A stretch of 64,000 nt of DNA from Mycoplana rhizolycopersici (GCF_013378445.1 NZ_JABXYK010000012.1:62001-126000); one strand, 5' to 3'; counted from the first letter of the stretch, positions 1 to 9,625 are shown. Program-made: numbers and translations. The notes: generated from the letters alone by a model not told the origin.

Positions 1-1687
1 GGACGTTGCAGGCCGGACGCCATCGGGGCCGCAGGCGCTGCGCAAGCGCCTGCATTTCTATGAGGACGAGGCTTTCGACTTCCCGCCCGCGGTCCGCAGT
101 GTCATTCCCGGGGCGCCGCCGACACCGGCGCACCCTCCTGCAAGGCGGATCGTCTATGCCGCCACCTCGCTTCTCGCCGGGCTGACAGGCGGGCTTGGGA
201 ATGCGGTGGTCCTTGCCAACCTCCCCTATCTCGAGGGATCGCTGGGGCTCGACTTGAGCGAGATCGCCTGGCTTCCCGTCGTCTATCTGGTCACCAATGC
301 GGTGACGGGCTGCGTGCTGGTCAAGTATCGCCAGCAGTTCGGCATCCGCTCGTTCTGCATGATCTTCCTCTCCCTTCAGGTCCTGCTCATCGCAGCGCAT
401 CTTGCAGTTCGGGGCCTCGACAGCGCCATCGCCGTGCGCGCGGCGAGCGGCATCTCCGGTTCGGCGCTGACGTCGCTGGGCGTGCTCTACATGATCCAGG
501 CACTACCCGCATCGCACCGCCAGAAGGCAGTCACTCTCGGCATCGGGCTGCAGCCGCTGGCGCTGCTGCTGGCGCGCCTGCTGCCGACCGATGCACTGGC
601 ATTCGGAAACTGGGTCGGCCTCTATCTGTTCGAGCTCGGGCTTTCGCTGCTGACGCTCGCCGCTGTCATGCTCGTCCGGCTGCCGCCGAACCAGCGCGTC
701 AAGGCCTTCAGCCGCTGGGACGCGCTCAGCTTCGTCTTCTATGCGTCCGGCATAGGGCTTCTCGGCTCGGCAATCGGCCTTGGCGGCTATCTGTGGTGGA
801 CGAACGAAAGCTGGATCGGCTGGGCGCTTGCTGCGTCGATCGCCTGTCTTGGGGTCGCCTTTCTCATTGAATACTTCCGCGCCGATCCGCTCATCGACGT
901 GCGATGGCTCAGCGCCGGCACGATCGTCCGCTGGACGATCGTAACGATTGCGGCTCGCATCGTTCTGTCCGAGCAGTCGATCGCCGTCGTCGGCATGCTG
1001 CGCGATGCCGGCCTGGTCAACGAGGACTTCAGTTCCCTGTCGTGGGTGATCTTTCTGGCTGCGGTCGCCGGGCTCGTGGTCGGCGCGCTCTCCGTCGGTC
1101 CCAACCGCCTTGCAGGTCTTGTCATGCTGGCAATTTCGCTGGTCGCCGTCGCCGCCTTCCTCGATTCCTTCTCCAGCCTGTCGACGCGCGCGCCGCAGCT
1201 CTATCTCACCCAGGCGATGATCGCATTTTCGACCACGATGTTCATCGGGCCGTCCTTCGTGTTCGGGCTCAACGAGGTGATTGCGGGTGGGGGCAAGCGG
1301 ATGACCAGCTTCATCGCGCTCTTCGGCATGACGCAATCTATCGGCTCGCTGATCGGCACCGCCTTGATTCAGACCTATCTCTACTTTGCGCAGCAATGGC
1401 ATCTGGCCGATCTAGCCGCACAGGCGGAGAAAATCGCGCCGATGGTGCCGGATACGACCCGCGCGCTCGCGGCACGGTACCAGCCCACGCTGCAGGATCC
1501 GCTGCTGCGCTCGGCGGAAGGCGTTGCGCAATTCTCCCAGCAGATCCTGATGGATGCTCGCATCGCTGCCTACGACGACGTGTTCCTCGCCGTCGCTCTC
1601 CTGGCGCTCGCCACCACGGCTGCGATGCTGCTTTTCTTCGCCTGGTCCTGGTTGCGCCCATTCACTGCCGAGGCGAAAGCGTCATGA
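1..1687 (+). CDS. MFS transporter, DHA2 (EmrB/QacA-like) drug exporter, 5'-truncated by window edge
   Basis: The frame is already open at base 2 and has no start inside the window, so the N-terminus is missing; about 561 residues are visible. After a soluble stretch of about 50 residues the protein is almost entirely hydrophobic segments, consistent with the 12-14 helices of DHA2 exporters. It overlaps the next gene, an HlyD-type adaptor, by ATGA at 1684-1687, the normal arrangement for a pump plus membrane-fusion protein that exports toxic compounds across both membranes with a TolC-type channel. A GTG at 206 could be mistaken for a start, but the coding frame and sequence clearly continue upstream of it. 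The substrate cannot be read from the sequence. Confidence 0.85.
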   Translation, partial: DVAGRTPSGPQALRKRLHFYEDEAFDFPPAVRSVIPGAPPTPAHPPARRIVYAATSLLAGLTGGLGNAVVLANLPYLEGSLGLDLSEIAWLPVVYLVTNAVTGCVLVKYRQQFGIRSFCMIFLSLQVLLIAAHLAVRGLDSAIAVRAASGISGSALTSLGVLYMIQALPASHRQKAVTLGIGLQPLALLLARLLPTDALAFGNWVGLYLFELGLSLLTLAAVMLVRLPPNQRVKAFSRWDALSFVFYASGIGLLGSAIGLGGYLWWTNESWIGWALAASIACLGVAFLIEYFRADPLIDVRWLSAGTIVRWTIVTIAARIVLSEQSIAVVGMLRDAGLVNEDFSSLSWVIFLAAVAGLVVGALSVGPNRLAGLVMLAISLVAVAAFLDSFSSLSTRAPQLYLTQAMIAFSTTMFIGPSFVFGLNEVIAGGGKRMTSFIALFGMTQSIGSLIGTALIQTYLYFAQQWHLADLAAQAEKIAPMVPDTTRALAARYQPTLQDPLLRSAEGVAQFSQQILMDARIAAYDDVFLAVALLALATTAAMLLFFAWSWLRPFTAEAKAS

Positions 1688-2805
1688 ACAGTATCGATCA
1701 AACCGCGCGGGCCGATACCGCAACACCGGTCAAGCCTGTCGAAACACCGCCCAAACCCACCGAGTGGCGTCCGCCCGGAGCCACGCTCGCCACGATTTTC
1801 CTTGCTGCGGCACTTGCCGGCGGCGGCATGCTGGCGGTGTTGTCGGCGTGGCGGCTGCCACCCTTCGCAACGGCGGTGGTCGGTACCGACAACGCCTATG
1901 TTCGCGGCCGGACGACGATCGTCAGCCCGCAGGTCAGCGGCTACGTCGCTGAAATTCCGGTTCATGACTACCAGGCGGTTGCCGGTGGCGAGACTCTCGT
2001 CCGCATCGACGACCGCACCTATCGCCAGCAGGTCGCCGCCGCGCAGGCAAGCCTCGACCTCGCGCGCGCCAACCTGGAAAACAACAAGCAGACGATCGCG
2101 CAGCGCCGGCTCGACATTGCCGCCGCAGAGGCCAAGATCGCCAGCGCCGACGCGCAACTGGTCAAGGCCACGGCCGACAAGCAGCGTGCCGACGAGCTTG
2201 TACGGCAAGGCTCGATGTCCCAAAGTCAGGTGGACACCGCGACCGCCGCGCTCGATACGATGAAGGCGGCGGTTCGTGAGGCTCTTGCAAACCGCGACAG
2301 CGCCGATCAGGCGCTGAAATCCGCAGAGGTCAACGATGCCGCGCTTCGTTCGCAGGTCGAGAACGCCGCGGCCCAGCTGGAGCTTGCCAGGATCGACCTC
2401 GGCTATACCGAGGTGAAGGCGCCGGAAGGCGGCACGCTCAGCGACGTCGGCGCCAGAACCGGACAGTACGTCAGCAACGGCACCGAGCTGATGTTCCTTG
2501 TTCCGGATGCGCACTGGGTCATCGCCAATCTGAAGGAAGCGGATGCGGCAGACGTGCGGCCGGGCCAGCGGGCCTGGTTCACCGTGGACGCACTGGCCGG
2601 CGCGCGCTTCGAGGGGCGTGTCGACAGGATATCGCCTGCCGCCGGCTCGGAGTTCTCCGTATTGCGGACCGACAACGCCATCGGAAACTTCACCAAGATC
2701 CCCCAGCGCATTCCGGTGAAGATCGTCATCGATCCCGGCCAGCCTTCGATCGACCGGTTGCGGCCGGGCATGTCGGTGGAAGCCTATGTCGATACGGACA
2801 GCTGA
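1684..2805 (+). CDS. HlyD/EmrA family membrane fusion protein
   Basis: This 373-residue protein has a proline-rich cytoplasmic N-terminus, one membrane segment at about residues 38-58, then the family motif GTDNAYVRG and a biotinyl-lipoyl-like half (VSGYVAEIPV). A long alanine/glutamine-rich coiled-coil hairpin follows at about 115-235, then the second lipoyl half (YTEVKAPEGG) and a C-terminal beta-barrel (RIPVKIVID). It is the periplasmic adaptor that links the upstream MFS pump to an outer-membrane channel. Its ATG overlaps the pump's stop codon, so the two are translationally coupled. The next gene starts 10 bases after its stop and is probably in the same operon. Length and domain order are normal for EmrA-type proteins. 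Confidence 0.9.
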   Translation: MNSIDQTARADTATPVKPVETPPKPTEWRPPGATLATIFLAAALAGGGMLAVLSAWRLPPFATAVVGTDNAYVRGRTTIVSPQVSGYVAEIPVHDYQAVAGGETLVRIDDRTYRQQVAAAQASLDLARANLENNKQTIAQRRLDIAAAEAKIASADAQLVKATADKQRADELVRQGSMSQSQVDTATAALDTMKAAVREALANRDSADQALKSAEVNDAALRSQVENAAAQLELARIDLGYTEVKAPEGGTLSDVGARTGQYVSNGTELMFLVPDAHWVIANLKEADAADVRPGQRAWFTVDALAGARFEGRVDRISPAAGSEFSVLRTDNAIGNFTKIPQRIPVKIVIDPGQPSIDRLRPGMSVEAYVDTDS

Positions 2806-2815
2806 AGGAATCGCC

Positions 2816-4474
2816 ATGATCTCGACGGCCGACCCGACCGATCCCTGGCTGCGCAAGGCGCAGACCTTTCCGCGCCTCAACGAGGACATGATCGCGCGCC
2901 TCGCCGCCTACGGCACCGAGGAGACGGCCCCGGAGCGGCAGCTTCTCTTCCGGCGTGGAGACCGCGCCGTCGACTTCTTCGTGGTGATCGAGGGGGAGGT
3001 GAGGGTCTATGCCGACCATCCGCTCGTCGGGCGCCGGCATCTCTTCAACTACGGCGCGGGCCAGTTCAGCGGCGAACAGATCCTGTTCACCGATCGACCG
3101 GCGCTTCTGTCGGGGGAGTGCAGTGCGGGTACGCGCTTCATCCGCGTCCCCCACCGCCGTTTCCGGGCGATGCTGACAGGCGAAAGCGATATCGGCGAGA
3201 CGATCATGCGTGCTTTCGTGCTGCGCCGGGCCGGTCTGCTCAGGCATCAGAGCGGCGGCGTGTTGCTGATCGGCCATCGCGACAGCGCGGAGTTGCTGGG
3301 CCTGGAACGGTTCCTCATCCGCAATCTCTATCCGGCGGAAGTCCTCGATGCCACGGATCGGGAGCGCGCTACCGCGGTTCTTGGGCCACTGGACATTACT
3401 GAAGAGGATCTGCCGGTCGCAGTCACGCAGGATCGTGAGGCGATCAAGGGCGCCACCAATGCGGTTCTCGCCGATCGGCTGGGCCTGTTCGAGCCGCCGC
3501 AGGCGGATACGGTTCACGATGTCGCCATCGTCGGCGGTGGACCGGCCGGGCTGGCGGCAGCGGTCTATGCCGCCTCGGAAGGATTGAAGACGGTCGTCAT
3601 CGAGACCATGGCGCCGGGCGGTCAGGCGGGGACCTCCTCCCGGATCGAGAACTACCTGGGATTTCCCACTGGCATTTCGGGCCAGGCGCTCGCCGGGCGG
3701 GCGCACATGCAGGCGCAGAAGTTCGGCGCCAGGATCTGCGTGTCGCGGAGCGTCGAGGCGCTCGACTGCGATATAGCACCTTACGGACTTGCGCTCAGCG
3801 ACGGGCGAACGATCAGGGCGTGGTCGGTGGTGATTTCCAGCGGCGCCCGTTATCGCAAGCTCGACCTGCCGGAGTACGATCGCTTCGAAGGGCACGGGAT
3901 CCACTACGCGGCAACGGCGCTCGAGGCCGATCTTTGCGTTCAACAGCCGGTCTTCGTGGTCGGCGGCGGCAATTCCGCAGGCCAGGCCGCAGTGTTCCTC
4001 GCGCAGAGCGCGCAGCACGTCCACATGCTGGTGCGCGGCGATATCGCCGCCACCATGTCGGACTATCTCGTCCAGCGGATCAGGAACTCGCATCACATCA
4101 CGCTGCACGAACATAGCGAGGTGACCGCGCTTCAAGGCGAAAACAGACTTGAACGCGTCAGCTGGATCGACCGAAAGGCGGGCGTGGAAAATCTGACGCC
4201 TGCGTCCCACCTCTTCGTCATGATCGGCGCGTCGCCGAACACGGGGTGGCTGAAAGGCTGCGTCGCGCTGGACCGCAGCGGCTTCGTGCAGACCGGACCC
4301 GGCTTTGCCCCGGCGGAGGAGACGAGCCCGCATGCGACGAGCCGCGCCGGCATCTTTGCGGTCGGCGATGTCCGGTCGGAGTCGGTCAAGCGCGTCGCTT
4401 CGGCGGTGGGGGAGGGCGCCGTCGTCGTCGCTGCGATCCACCGGTATCTCGCGGGGCATCGCCCGTTGAGATGA
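2816..4474 (+). CDS. Cyclic nucleotide-binding domain fused to thioredoxin reductase-like FAD oxidoreductase (no CxxC)
   Basis: The start at 2816 is chosen because AAGGA lies 7 bases upstream; an in-frame ATG at 2786 lies inside the preceding gene. Three parts are visible in 552 residues: a cyclic-nucleotide-binding fold (about 25-130, with LLFRRGDRAVDFFVV and SGEQILF), a middle domain resembling a thioredoxin fold without cysteines (about 140-215), and a thioredoxin-reductase-like FAD/NAD(P) module with GGGPAGLAA (about 236), a second dinucleotide motif GGGNSAGQ (about 382) and AVGD (about 516). Where thioredoxin reductases carry the redox CATC pair this protein reads YAATALEA (about 365), so it cannot use the classical disulfide relay. 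It is probably co-transcribed with the exporter pair; substrate and ligand are unknown. Confidence 0.85.
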   Translation: MISTADPTDPWLRKAQTFPRLNEDMIARLAAYGTEETAPERQLLFRRGDRAVDFFVVIEGEVRVYADHPLVGRRHLFNYGAGQFSGEQILFTDRPALLSGECSAGTRFIRVPHRRFRAMLTGESDIGETIMRAFVLRRAGLLRHQSGGVLLIGHRDSAELLGLERFLIRNLYPAEVLDATDRERATAVLGPLDITEEDLPVAVTQDREAIKGATNAVLADRLGLFEPPQADTVHDVAIVGGGPAGLAAAVYAASEGLKTVVIETMAPGGQAGTSSRIENYLGFPTGISGQALAGRAHMQAQKFGARICVSRSVEALDCDIAPYGLALSDGRTIRAWSVVISSGARYRKLDLPEYDRFEGHGIHYAATALEADLCVQQPVFVVGGGNSAGQAAVFLAQSAQHVHMLVRGDIAATMSDYLVQRIRNSHHITLHEHSEVTALQGENRLERVSWIDRKAGVENLTPASHLFVMIGASPNTGWLKGCVALDRSGFVQTGPGFAPAEETSPHATSRAGIFAVGDVRSESVKRVASAVGEGAVVVAAIHRYLAGHRPLR

Positions 4475-4483
4475 CGCATCCCC

Positions 4484-5389
4484 TCAGCTGCGCATCGTCC
4501 TGCGCCAGGTGGCGGGCGGCGTCCCGATGGAGGCGGAGAAGGCCCGGGTGAAATGGGCCTGGTCGGCAAAACCGCACGCCGCCGAGATTTCCGATATCGA
4601 CAGAGCCGAGTTCAAAAGCAGCGTTCGCGCCTGATCGAGGCGCTGCTGCATCAGCCACTGGTGCGGGGTCACGCCCGCCGTTTCGCGAAAGGCGCGCAGG
4701 AACGCGCTCGGAGACATGTTGCACTGTGCTGCGATGTCGGCCATCGAGATATCCGCCCGCGGGCGGCTGCGCAGAAGTTCCTTGGCGCGGATTTCGGCCC
4801 TGCGCGACAGGGTTCGTCTTCTGTCCGATCCTGTTTCCCGGCCATCGCCGTATTGGCGGATCAGGTGGACGCCGATCGCGACAGACATCTGATCCACGAA
4901 GAGGGCGCTCGGCTGGCGGTCCGGGGCTAGCGAAGAAAACAGCGCTTTCGATAGCCCGGCGAGCACGGGATCGTGCTGACCGGCCGTCTCGCAAAGCCGG
5001 GTCACGGCCGCGGTGCCGGAGCCGTCTGCCAGCTGGCTGAGCGTCGTCTTCGAAATCTCCAGGAGGATGAAGTCGAAGCTGCCTTCCAGATAGGCGGCAT
5101 AGGGATCGGACAGGTCGCGGACATAGACGGTGTTCTCCGCGAAATCGTGTACCGAGGAACCGGGGCCCTTGAAAATGCGCCGCCTGTGCCCGCCCGCTGC
5201 CGACAGGCCGACGAGAAAACCGCGACCGCTTTCCGGCATCGTGACGTGGCCGGGCGAACCGGCGCGCGAATGCTTGCGGAAGAAGTCGATGCTGGCGCCC
5301 TGGATGCGCTGGTCGCAGTCGAGCTTGTGAAGGGAGCAGCCGAAGCTGTCGGTCTTCTGAGCTGGGCGCGGATCAAAAGCATTGGACAT
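4484..5389 (-). CDS. AraC family transcriptional regulator
   Basis: This 301-residue protein has an N-terminal cupin-like sensing region of about 190 residues and a C-terminal AraC/XylS double helix-turn-helix: first helix pair ISMADIAAQCNMSPSAFLRA, second ISEISAACGFADQAHFTRAF. The end of the family signature (GTPPATWRR) lies close to the C-terminus. Its 3' end meets the oxidoreductase gene tail to tail with 9 bases between stop codons, so it is not in that operon but may control it. A good sigma-70-like promoter precedes it (see 5441-5469). Effector and targets are not evident. Confidence 0.88.
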   Translation of the reverse strand: MSNAFDPRPAQKTDSFGCSLHKLDCDQRIQGASIDFFRKHSRAGSPGHVTMPESGRGFLVGLSAAGGHRRRIFKGPGSSVHDFAENTVYVRDLSDPYAAYLEGSFDFILLEISKTTLSQLADGSGTAAVTRLCETAGQHDPVLAGLSKALFSSLAPDRQPSALFVDQMSVAIGVHLIRQYGDGRETGSDRRRTLSRRAEIRAKELLRSRPRADISMADIAAQCNMSPSAFLRAFRETAGVTPHQWLMQQRLDQARTLLLNSALSISEISAACGFADQAHFTRAFSASIGTPPATWRRTMRS

Positions 5390-5440
5390 CGTGCGGGAAG
5401 TCCCGTTCTGAGCGGCAAGACGATCTTGGGAATCGGCCGC

Positions 5441-5469
5441 ATTAAGCCTTCTCGCAGCCGGTTTGTCAA
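5441..5469 (-). promoter_or_regulatory. Sigma-70-like promoter of the AraC gene
   Basis: Read on the minus strand, TTGACA (5469-5464) is followed by exactly 17 bases and then CTTAAT (5446-5441). This places the start of transcription near 5434, about 45 bases before the AraC start codon. It lies in the 97-base gap after cydB, so the regulator has its own promoter even though it follows the poxB-cydAB operon on the same strand. Confidence 0.6.
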
Positions 5470-5486
5470 AACGCCACGGTGTGCCG

Positions 5487-6470
5487 TCACCTGTAGCCTT
5501 CCCCGAGTTCGACCTTCCCCTTGAACAGAAGATAGACGATCACGGTGTAGGCGACGTTGAGCGGCAGCACGAACAGGCCCGCCCACAGCATGAAGGACAG
5601 GCTGGACATCGGGGCCGCGGCTTCGGCGATCGTGACCGAGAAGGGAACCATGTACGGCAGGAAGGATGCGGCGAGCGTTCCGAACGCGGAGAGGAAGAGA
5701 ATGACGGCGCCGGCGAAGGGGAGGCGGTCGTCGCGGCGCCTACAGCCTGCCCAGACCAGCAAACATCCGGAGACGCCGACAAGCGGGAAGAGCACCAGGA
5801 AGGGACGCTCGAGCCAGCGCGCCATGACGGGGAGGTTCATTGCCAGGGAGGCGACGAAGGCTGCGGCGAGAAAGGCGAGCACGCCTGCCAGCAGGCGGGG
5901 CAGCTGGCGATAGGCGCGGTCGCGCACCTCGCCTTCGGTCTTGCGCACCAGCCAGCCTGCGCCGAGCAGGCTGTAGCCGAGACACAGCCCCACGCCGCAG
6001 AGGACGGAGAACGGCGTCAGCCAGCCGAATGGCGTGCCGGTGAAACGGCCCGCCTCGTTCGGCACGCCGCCGACCATCGCGCCAACCGCTGCGCCCTGGA
6101 CGAACGTCGCCACAAGCGAGCCGAGCGTGAAGCCCGCATCCCAGAACCACTTCCGGGAGATGCTTTTTTCCCGGAACTCGAAGGCGACGCCGCGAAAGAT
6201 CAGCGCCGAAAGCATCACCACGATCGGAATGTAGAACGCGCTGAGCAGCAGCGAATAGACGAGCGGAAAGGCGCCAAAGAGGATCGTCCCCGTCAGCACG
6301 AGCCAGGTTTCGTTGCCGTCCCATACAGGGGAGATGGACCGTAGCATCTGCCTCCTGTCCGCCTCGTTGCGGTTCAGGCCGAAAAGGATGCCGACGCCCA
6401 GGTCGAAGCCGTCGAGAACGACGTAGAGGGCGAGCGTCAGGGAAAGAGCGGCAGTCCAGAACGCGATCAT
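5487..6470 (-). CDS. cydB: Cytochrome bd-type (cyanide-insensitive) quinol oxidase subunit II
   Basis: This 327-residue integral membrane protein has the CydB N-terminus with the helix LTLALYVVLDGFDLGVG and the segment WDGNETWLVL, followed by further hydrophobic helices. Subunit II partners the haem-bearing subunit I in oxidising ubiquinol and reducing oxygen to water without proton pumping. It lies 5 bases after cydA and is the last gene of poxB-cydA-cydB. No small CydX-type frame is visible in the 97 bases after it. The short-loop subunit I next door suggests the CIO branch, for which cioB would be an alternative name. Confidence 0.93.
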   Translation of the reverse strand: MIAFWTAALSLTLALYVVLDGFDLGVGILFGLNRNEADRRQMLRSISPVWDGNETWLVLTGTILFGAFPLVYSLLLSAFYIPIVVMLSALIFRGVAFEFREKSISRKWFWDAGFTLGSLVATFVQGAAVGAMVGGVPNEAGRFTGTPFGWLTPFSVLCGVGLCLGYSLLGAGWLVRKTEGEVRDRAYRQLPRLLAGVLAFLAAAFVASLAMNLPVMARWLERPFLVLFPLVGVSGCLLVWAGCRRRDDRLPFAGAVILFLSAFGTLAASFLPYMVPFSVTIAEAAAPMSSLSFMLWAGLFVLPLNVAYTVIVYLLFKGKVELGEGYR

Positions 6471-6475
6471 GATCG

Positions 6476-7882
6476 TTACTCCGCTGGGTTGCTTGATGCG
6501 GCCGGACCGCCTGCGGCCAAGCCGAGAGGGCGTTTCGGATTGAGTTGCGGATCCATCGTCTGCGGGTCCGGTTCGGGACCGCGGCGGAGAAGGCGGTGGA
6601 CGTAGGCGATCCCGGCGACCGCGATCGTCCCGTAGATCAGTGCGAAGATCACGAGGCTGACGCCGACTTCACGCGCTGTCAGCGAAGGCGTTGCCGCCTC
6701 CGCCGTTCTGAGCACGCCATAGACGGCCCAGGGCTGCCGGCCGACCTCGGCGGTGAACCAGCCGGTGAGGGTGGCGATTAAGCCGAGCGGGAAGCTGAGG
6801 AAGATGCACCAGATCAACCAGCGCCGCTGCGGCAGGAGGCGCCGGTGCGTTGTCCATGTGCCGAACCAGGCGAGCGCCAGCATCACGAGGCCGCAGCCGA
6901 CCATGATGCGGAAGGCGAAGAACGGGATGGCGACCGGCGGGCGCTGGTCCGGCGGAAAGCTCTTGAGGCCCACTTCCTCCGAGGTCAGGCTCATCGAGCC
7001 GATGACGCTGCCCAGATAGGGGATGGAAATGGCGTAGCGGTTCGCCTCCGTCGCCTCGTCGGGGATGGCAAAGAGCACCTCGGCGGCCGGCTTCTCGTTT
7101 TCCCAGCGGCCCTCGATCGCTGCGAATTTCGCCGGCTGCCTGTCGTGCACGTAGTCGCCGGTCAGGTGGCCGAACAGGATCTGCAGCGGGACGAGAACGG
7201 CGGCCAGCCCAAGACCCATCCGGATCATCTCGACGCCTTCGGCATGAAGGCGCTTTTCGATCAGGTACCAGGCACCGGTCGCTGCCACGCAGAAAGCCGT
7301 GGTCACATAGGCGGCGAGCACCATGTGCGGGAAGCGTACCCAGACGACGGGACTGAAGATGATGGCGAACCAGTCGGTCGGTACGAAGATGCCGTTCGCA
7401 TCCATTTCGTAGCCTACGGGCCACTGCATCCAGGAGTTGTTCACCATGATCCAGAAGGACGAGAGGCTGGTGCCGAGCGTCACCATCGCGCAGGCGAACA
7501 GGTAGAACCAAGTGGGCACGCGCCTGCGCCCGAACATCATCACGCCGAAGAAGCTCGCTTCCAGCGCGAAGGCGGTGAAGCTCTCGTATCCGAGCAGCGG
7601 CCCCTGGACCGGGCCGGTGCGCAGCGAAAGCTCGCTCCAGTTGGTGCCGAACTGGAAGGCCATCACGATGCCGGTGACGACGCCGAGCCCGAAGGCGATG
7701 GCGAAGATGTGCAGCCAGAAATCGAACAGACGGCGATAGAGCGGCCTGCCGGTCGCAAGCCGCAGCGCTTCCAGAAACGTCAGCCACGCGGCCAGTCCAA
7801 CCGTGAAGGCCGGAAAGATGATGTGAAAGGATACCGTGAAGGCGAACTGGATTCGCGACAGGAGCAGGGCGCTGACGTCCAT
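6476..7882 (-). CDS. cydA: Cytochrome bd-type quinol oxidase subunit I, cyanide-insensitive (CioA-like) form
   Basis: This 468-residue subunit begins RIQFAFTVSFHIIFPAFTVG with the conserved N-terminal haem-ligand histidine at position 20. It carries the quinol-site and haem-region motifs NNSWMQWPVGYE, FGHLTGDY and AEVGRQPWAVYG. The periplasmic Q loop after the DRQPAKFAAIEG motif is short, as in the cyanide-insensitive oxidase (CIO) group rather than the E. coli long-loop CydA. The enzyme takes electrons from ubiquinol to oxygen. It sits 9 bases after poxB and 5 bases before cydB, which implies a single transcript and direct functional coupling to the pyruvate oxidase. Confidence 0.94.
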   Translation of the reverse strand: MDVSALLLSRIQFAFTVSFHIIFPAFTVGLAAWLTFLEALRLATGRPLYRRLFDFWLHIFAIAFGLGVVTGIVMAFQFGTNWSELSLRTGPVQGPLLGYESFTAFALEASFFGVMMFGRRRVPTWFYLFACAMVTLGTSLSSFWIMVNNSWMQWPVGYEMDANGIFVPTDWFAIIFSPVVWVRFPHMVLAAYVTTAFCVAATGAWYLIEKRLHAEGVEMIRMGLGLAAVLVPLQILFGHLTGDYVHDRQPAKFAAIEGRWENEKPAAEVLFAIPDEATEANRYAISIPYLGSVIGSMSLTSEEVGLKSFPPDQRPPVAIPFFAFRIMVGCGLVMLALAWFGTWTTHRRLLPQRRWLIWCIFLSFPLGLIATLTGWFTAEVGRQPWAVYGVLRTAEAATPSLTAREVGVSLVIFALIYGTIAVAGIAYVHRLLRRGPEPDPQTMDPQLNPKRPLGLAAGGPAASSNPAE

Positions 7883-7891
7883 GGCCGGCTC

Positions 7892-9625
7892 CTAGTGCCA
7901 GAGGTTGACGCGGGCGAGGTCCAGCAGTTCGTCGCCGCGCCCCGAGAACACCGCCTTCAGCGAATAGAGCGTGAAGCCCTTCGCCATCTCGGCGGTTATC
8001 GCCGGCGGGATCGGCAGTTCCGTGCGGGCGACGACGGCATCGACCAGAACCGGGCCGTCGTGGGCAAGCGCTTCGCGAATGCCGGCCTCGACGTCTCCAG
8101 GTTTTTCCAGGCGGATGCCCTTGATGCCCAGCGCCTGCGCCATGGCGGCGAAGTTGGGGTTTGCGAGGTCGGTGCCCATGGGCAGGAAGCCGGTCGACTT
8201 CTGCTCCACCTCGACGAAGCCGAGCGTGCCGTTGTTGAAGACGATGATCTTCGCCGGCAGCTTCAGCTGGGCAAGGCTTAGGAAGTCGCCCATCAGCATC
8301 GCGAAACCGCCGTCGCCGGAAAGCGAAATCACCTGCCGGCCCGGATAGGTCGCCTGCGCGCCGATCGACTGGGCCATCGCGTTGGCCATCGAGCCGTGCC
8401 AGAACGAGCCCACGAGCCGGCGCACGCCGTTCATGGCGAGATAGCGGGCCGCCCAGACCGTCGGCAACCCGACGTCGCAGGTGAAGATGGCGTCGTCATC
8501 AGCAAGATCGCTGAGGGCCTTTGCCACCTGCTGGGGATGAATCACCGTGTCATGGTGCGCTTCCGCCAGGCCGTCCAGTTCCTTCCGCGTGCGCCGATAG
8601 TGTTCCAGCGCCTGGGTCAGGTGCGCATCGTCATCGCGCGTGTCGAGCAGCGGCAGGAGCGCTCCGACCGTCGTGCGCACATCGCCGACGAGGCCGAGAT
8701 CGACCTTGGCCCGCTTGCCGATCTGCCCCGGGCGAAGGTCGACCTGCGCGATCCGCACGCCGCGGCCCTGCGGATAGAACTGGCGATAGGGGAAGTCGGT
8801 GCCGAGCATCAGGAGCGTGTCGCAATCGAGCATGGCGTAGTAGCCGGAGGAAAAGCCGATCAGGCCGGTCATGCCGACGTCGAAGGGGTTGTCATATTCG
8901 ACGTGCTCCTTGCCCTTGAGCGCGTGGACGACGGGGGCCTTCAGCTTTTCGGCGAGGGACACGATCTCTTCGTGGGCACCGGCGCAGCCCGACCCGCACA
9001 GGATCGTCACCTTGCCGCCGTCATTGAGCATGTCCGCCAGCGATTTCAGGTCGTCGGCCGGCGGGGTGACGCTGGGCGCGCGCGGAAGGAGGGCGGCCGG
9101 CTTCGGATCGGTCGGCACCGCGGCCTGCTGCAAAGCGATGTCACCGGGGATGACGACGACGGAAACGCCGCGCTGGCCGACCGCTTCGCGGATCGCGATC
9201 TCGAGTGTGCGCGGCATCTGGTTGGCGCCGGAGACCAACTCGCAATAGGCCGAGCATTCGCGAAACAGCTCCTGCGGCCGGGTCTCCTGAAAATAGCCGC
9301 TGCCGATTTCCTGGGAGGGGATGTGGGCGGCAATTGCCAGCACCGGCACGCGCGAGCGATGCGCATCGAAGAGACCGTTGATCAGGTGGAGGTTGCCGGG
9401 GCCGCAACTGCCTGCACAAACGGCGAGCGAGCCGGTGAGATGCGCCTCGGCGCTTGCGGCGAAGGCTCCCGCTTCCTCGTGGCGGACATGGATCCACTCG
9501 ATCTTGCCCTGGCGGCGGATGGCATCGGTTATGCCGTTGAGGCTGTCGCCGACGACCCCGTAGATTCTCTTCACGCCGGCGGCGGCGAGGGTGGCGGCGA
9601 ATTGATCGGCAACGGTTTCGGCCAT
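7892..9625 (-). CDS. poxB: Pyruvate:ubiquinone oxidoreductase (pyruvate oxidase)
   Basis: This 577-residue ThDP/FAD enzyme decarboxylates pyruvate to acetate and CO2 and passes electrons to ubiquinone at the membrane. It matches E. coli PoxB along its whole length in recalled conserved blocks: [56 protein letters not shown], the ThDP motif [12 protein letters not shown] followed by FNNGTLGFV, and a C-terminal tail [16 protein letters not shown] that corresponds to the lipid-binding peptide of the E. coli enzyme. AAGGAG lies 8 bases upstream of the start. It is first gene of an operon with a quinol oxidase, so its electron acceptor's re-oxidation is encoded alongside. Confidence 0.94.
   Translation of the reverse strand: MAETVADQFAATLAAAGVKRIYGVVGDSLNGITDAIRRQGKIEWIHVRHEEAGAFAASAEAHLTGSLAVCAGSCGPGNLHLINGLFDAHRSRVPVLAIAAHIPSQEIGSGYFQETRPQELFRECSAYCELVSGANQMPRTLEIAIREAVGQRGVSVVVIPGDIALQQAAVPTDPKPAALLPRAPSVTPPADDLKSLADMLNDGGKVTILCGSGCAGAHEEIVSLAEKLKAPVVHALKGKEHVEYDNPFDVGMTGLIGFSSGYYAMLDCDTLLMLGTDFPYRQFYPQGRGVRIAQVDLRPGQIGKRAKVDLGLVGDVRTTVGALLPLLDTRDDDAHLTQALEHYRRTRKELDGLAEAHHDTVIHPQQVAKALSDLADDDAIFTCDVGLPTVWAARYLAMNGVRRLVGSFWHGSMANAMAQSIGAQATYPGRQVISLSGDGGFAMLMGDFLSLAQLKLPAKIIVFNNGTLGFVEVEQKSTGFLPMGTDLANPNFAAMAQALGIKGIRLEKPGDVEAGIREALAHDGPVLVDAVVARTELPIPPAITAEMAKGFTLYSLKAVFSGRGDELLDLARVNLWH

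Noticed and set aside
2786-2815. Upstream in-frame ATG for the CNB/reductase fusion
   Set aside because: It lies inside the HlyD gene; the ATG at 2816 has a proper AAGGA site 7 bases before it.
6845-8281. Plus-strand open frame of about 478 codons across cydA and poxB
   Set aside because: The minus-strand genes are unambiguous homologues of CydA and PoxB; the opposing frame is a codon-position shadow.
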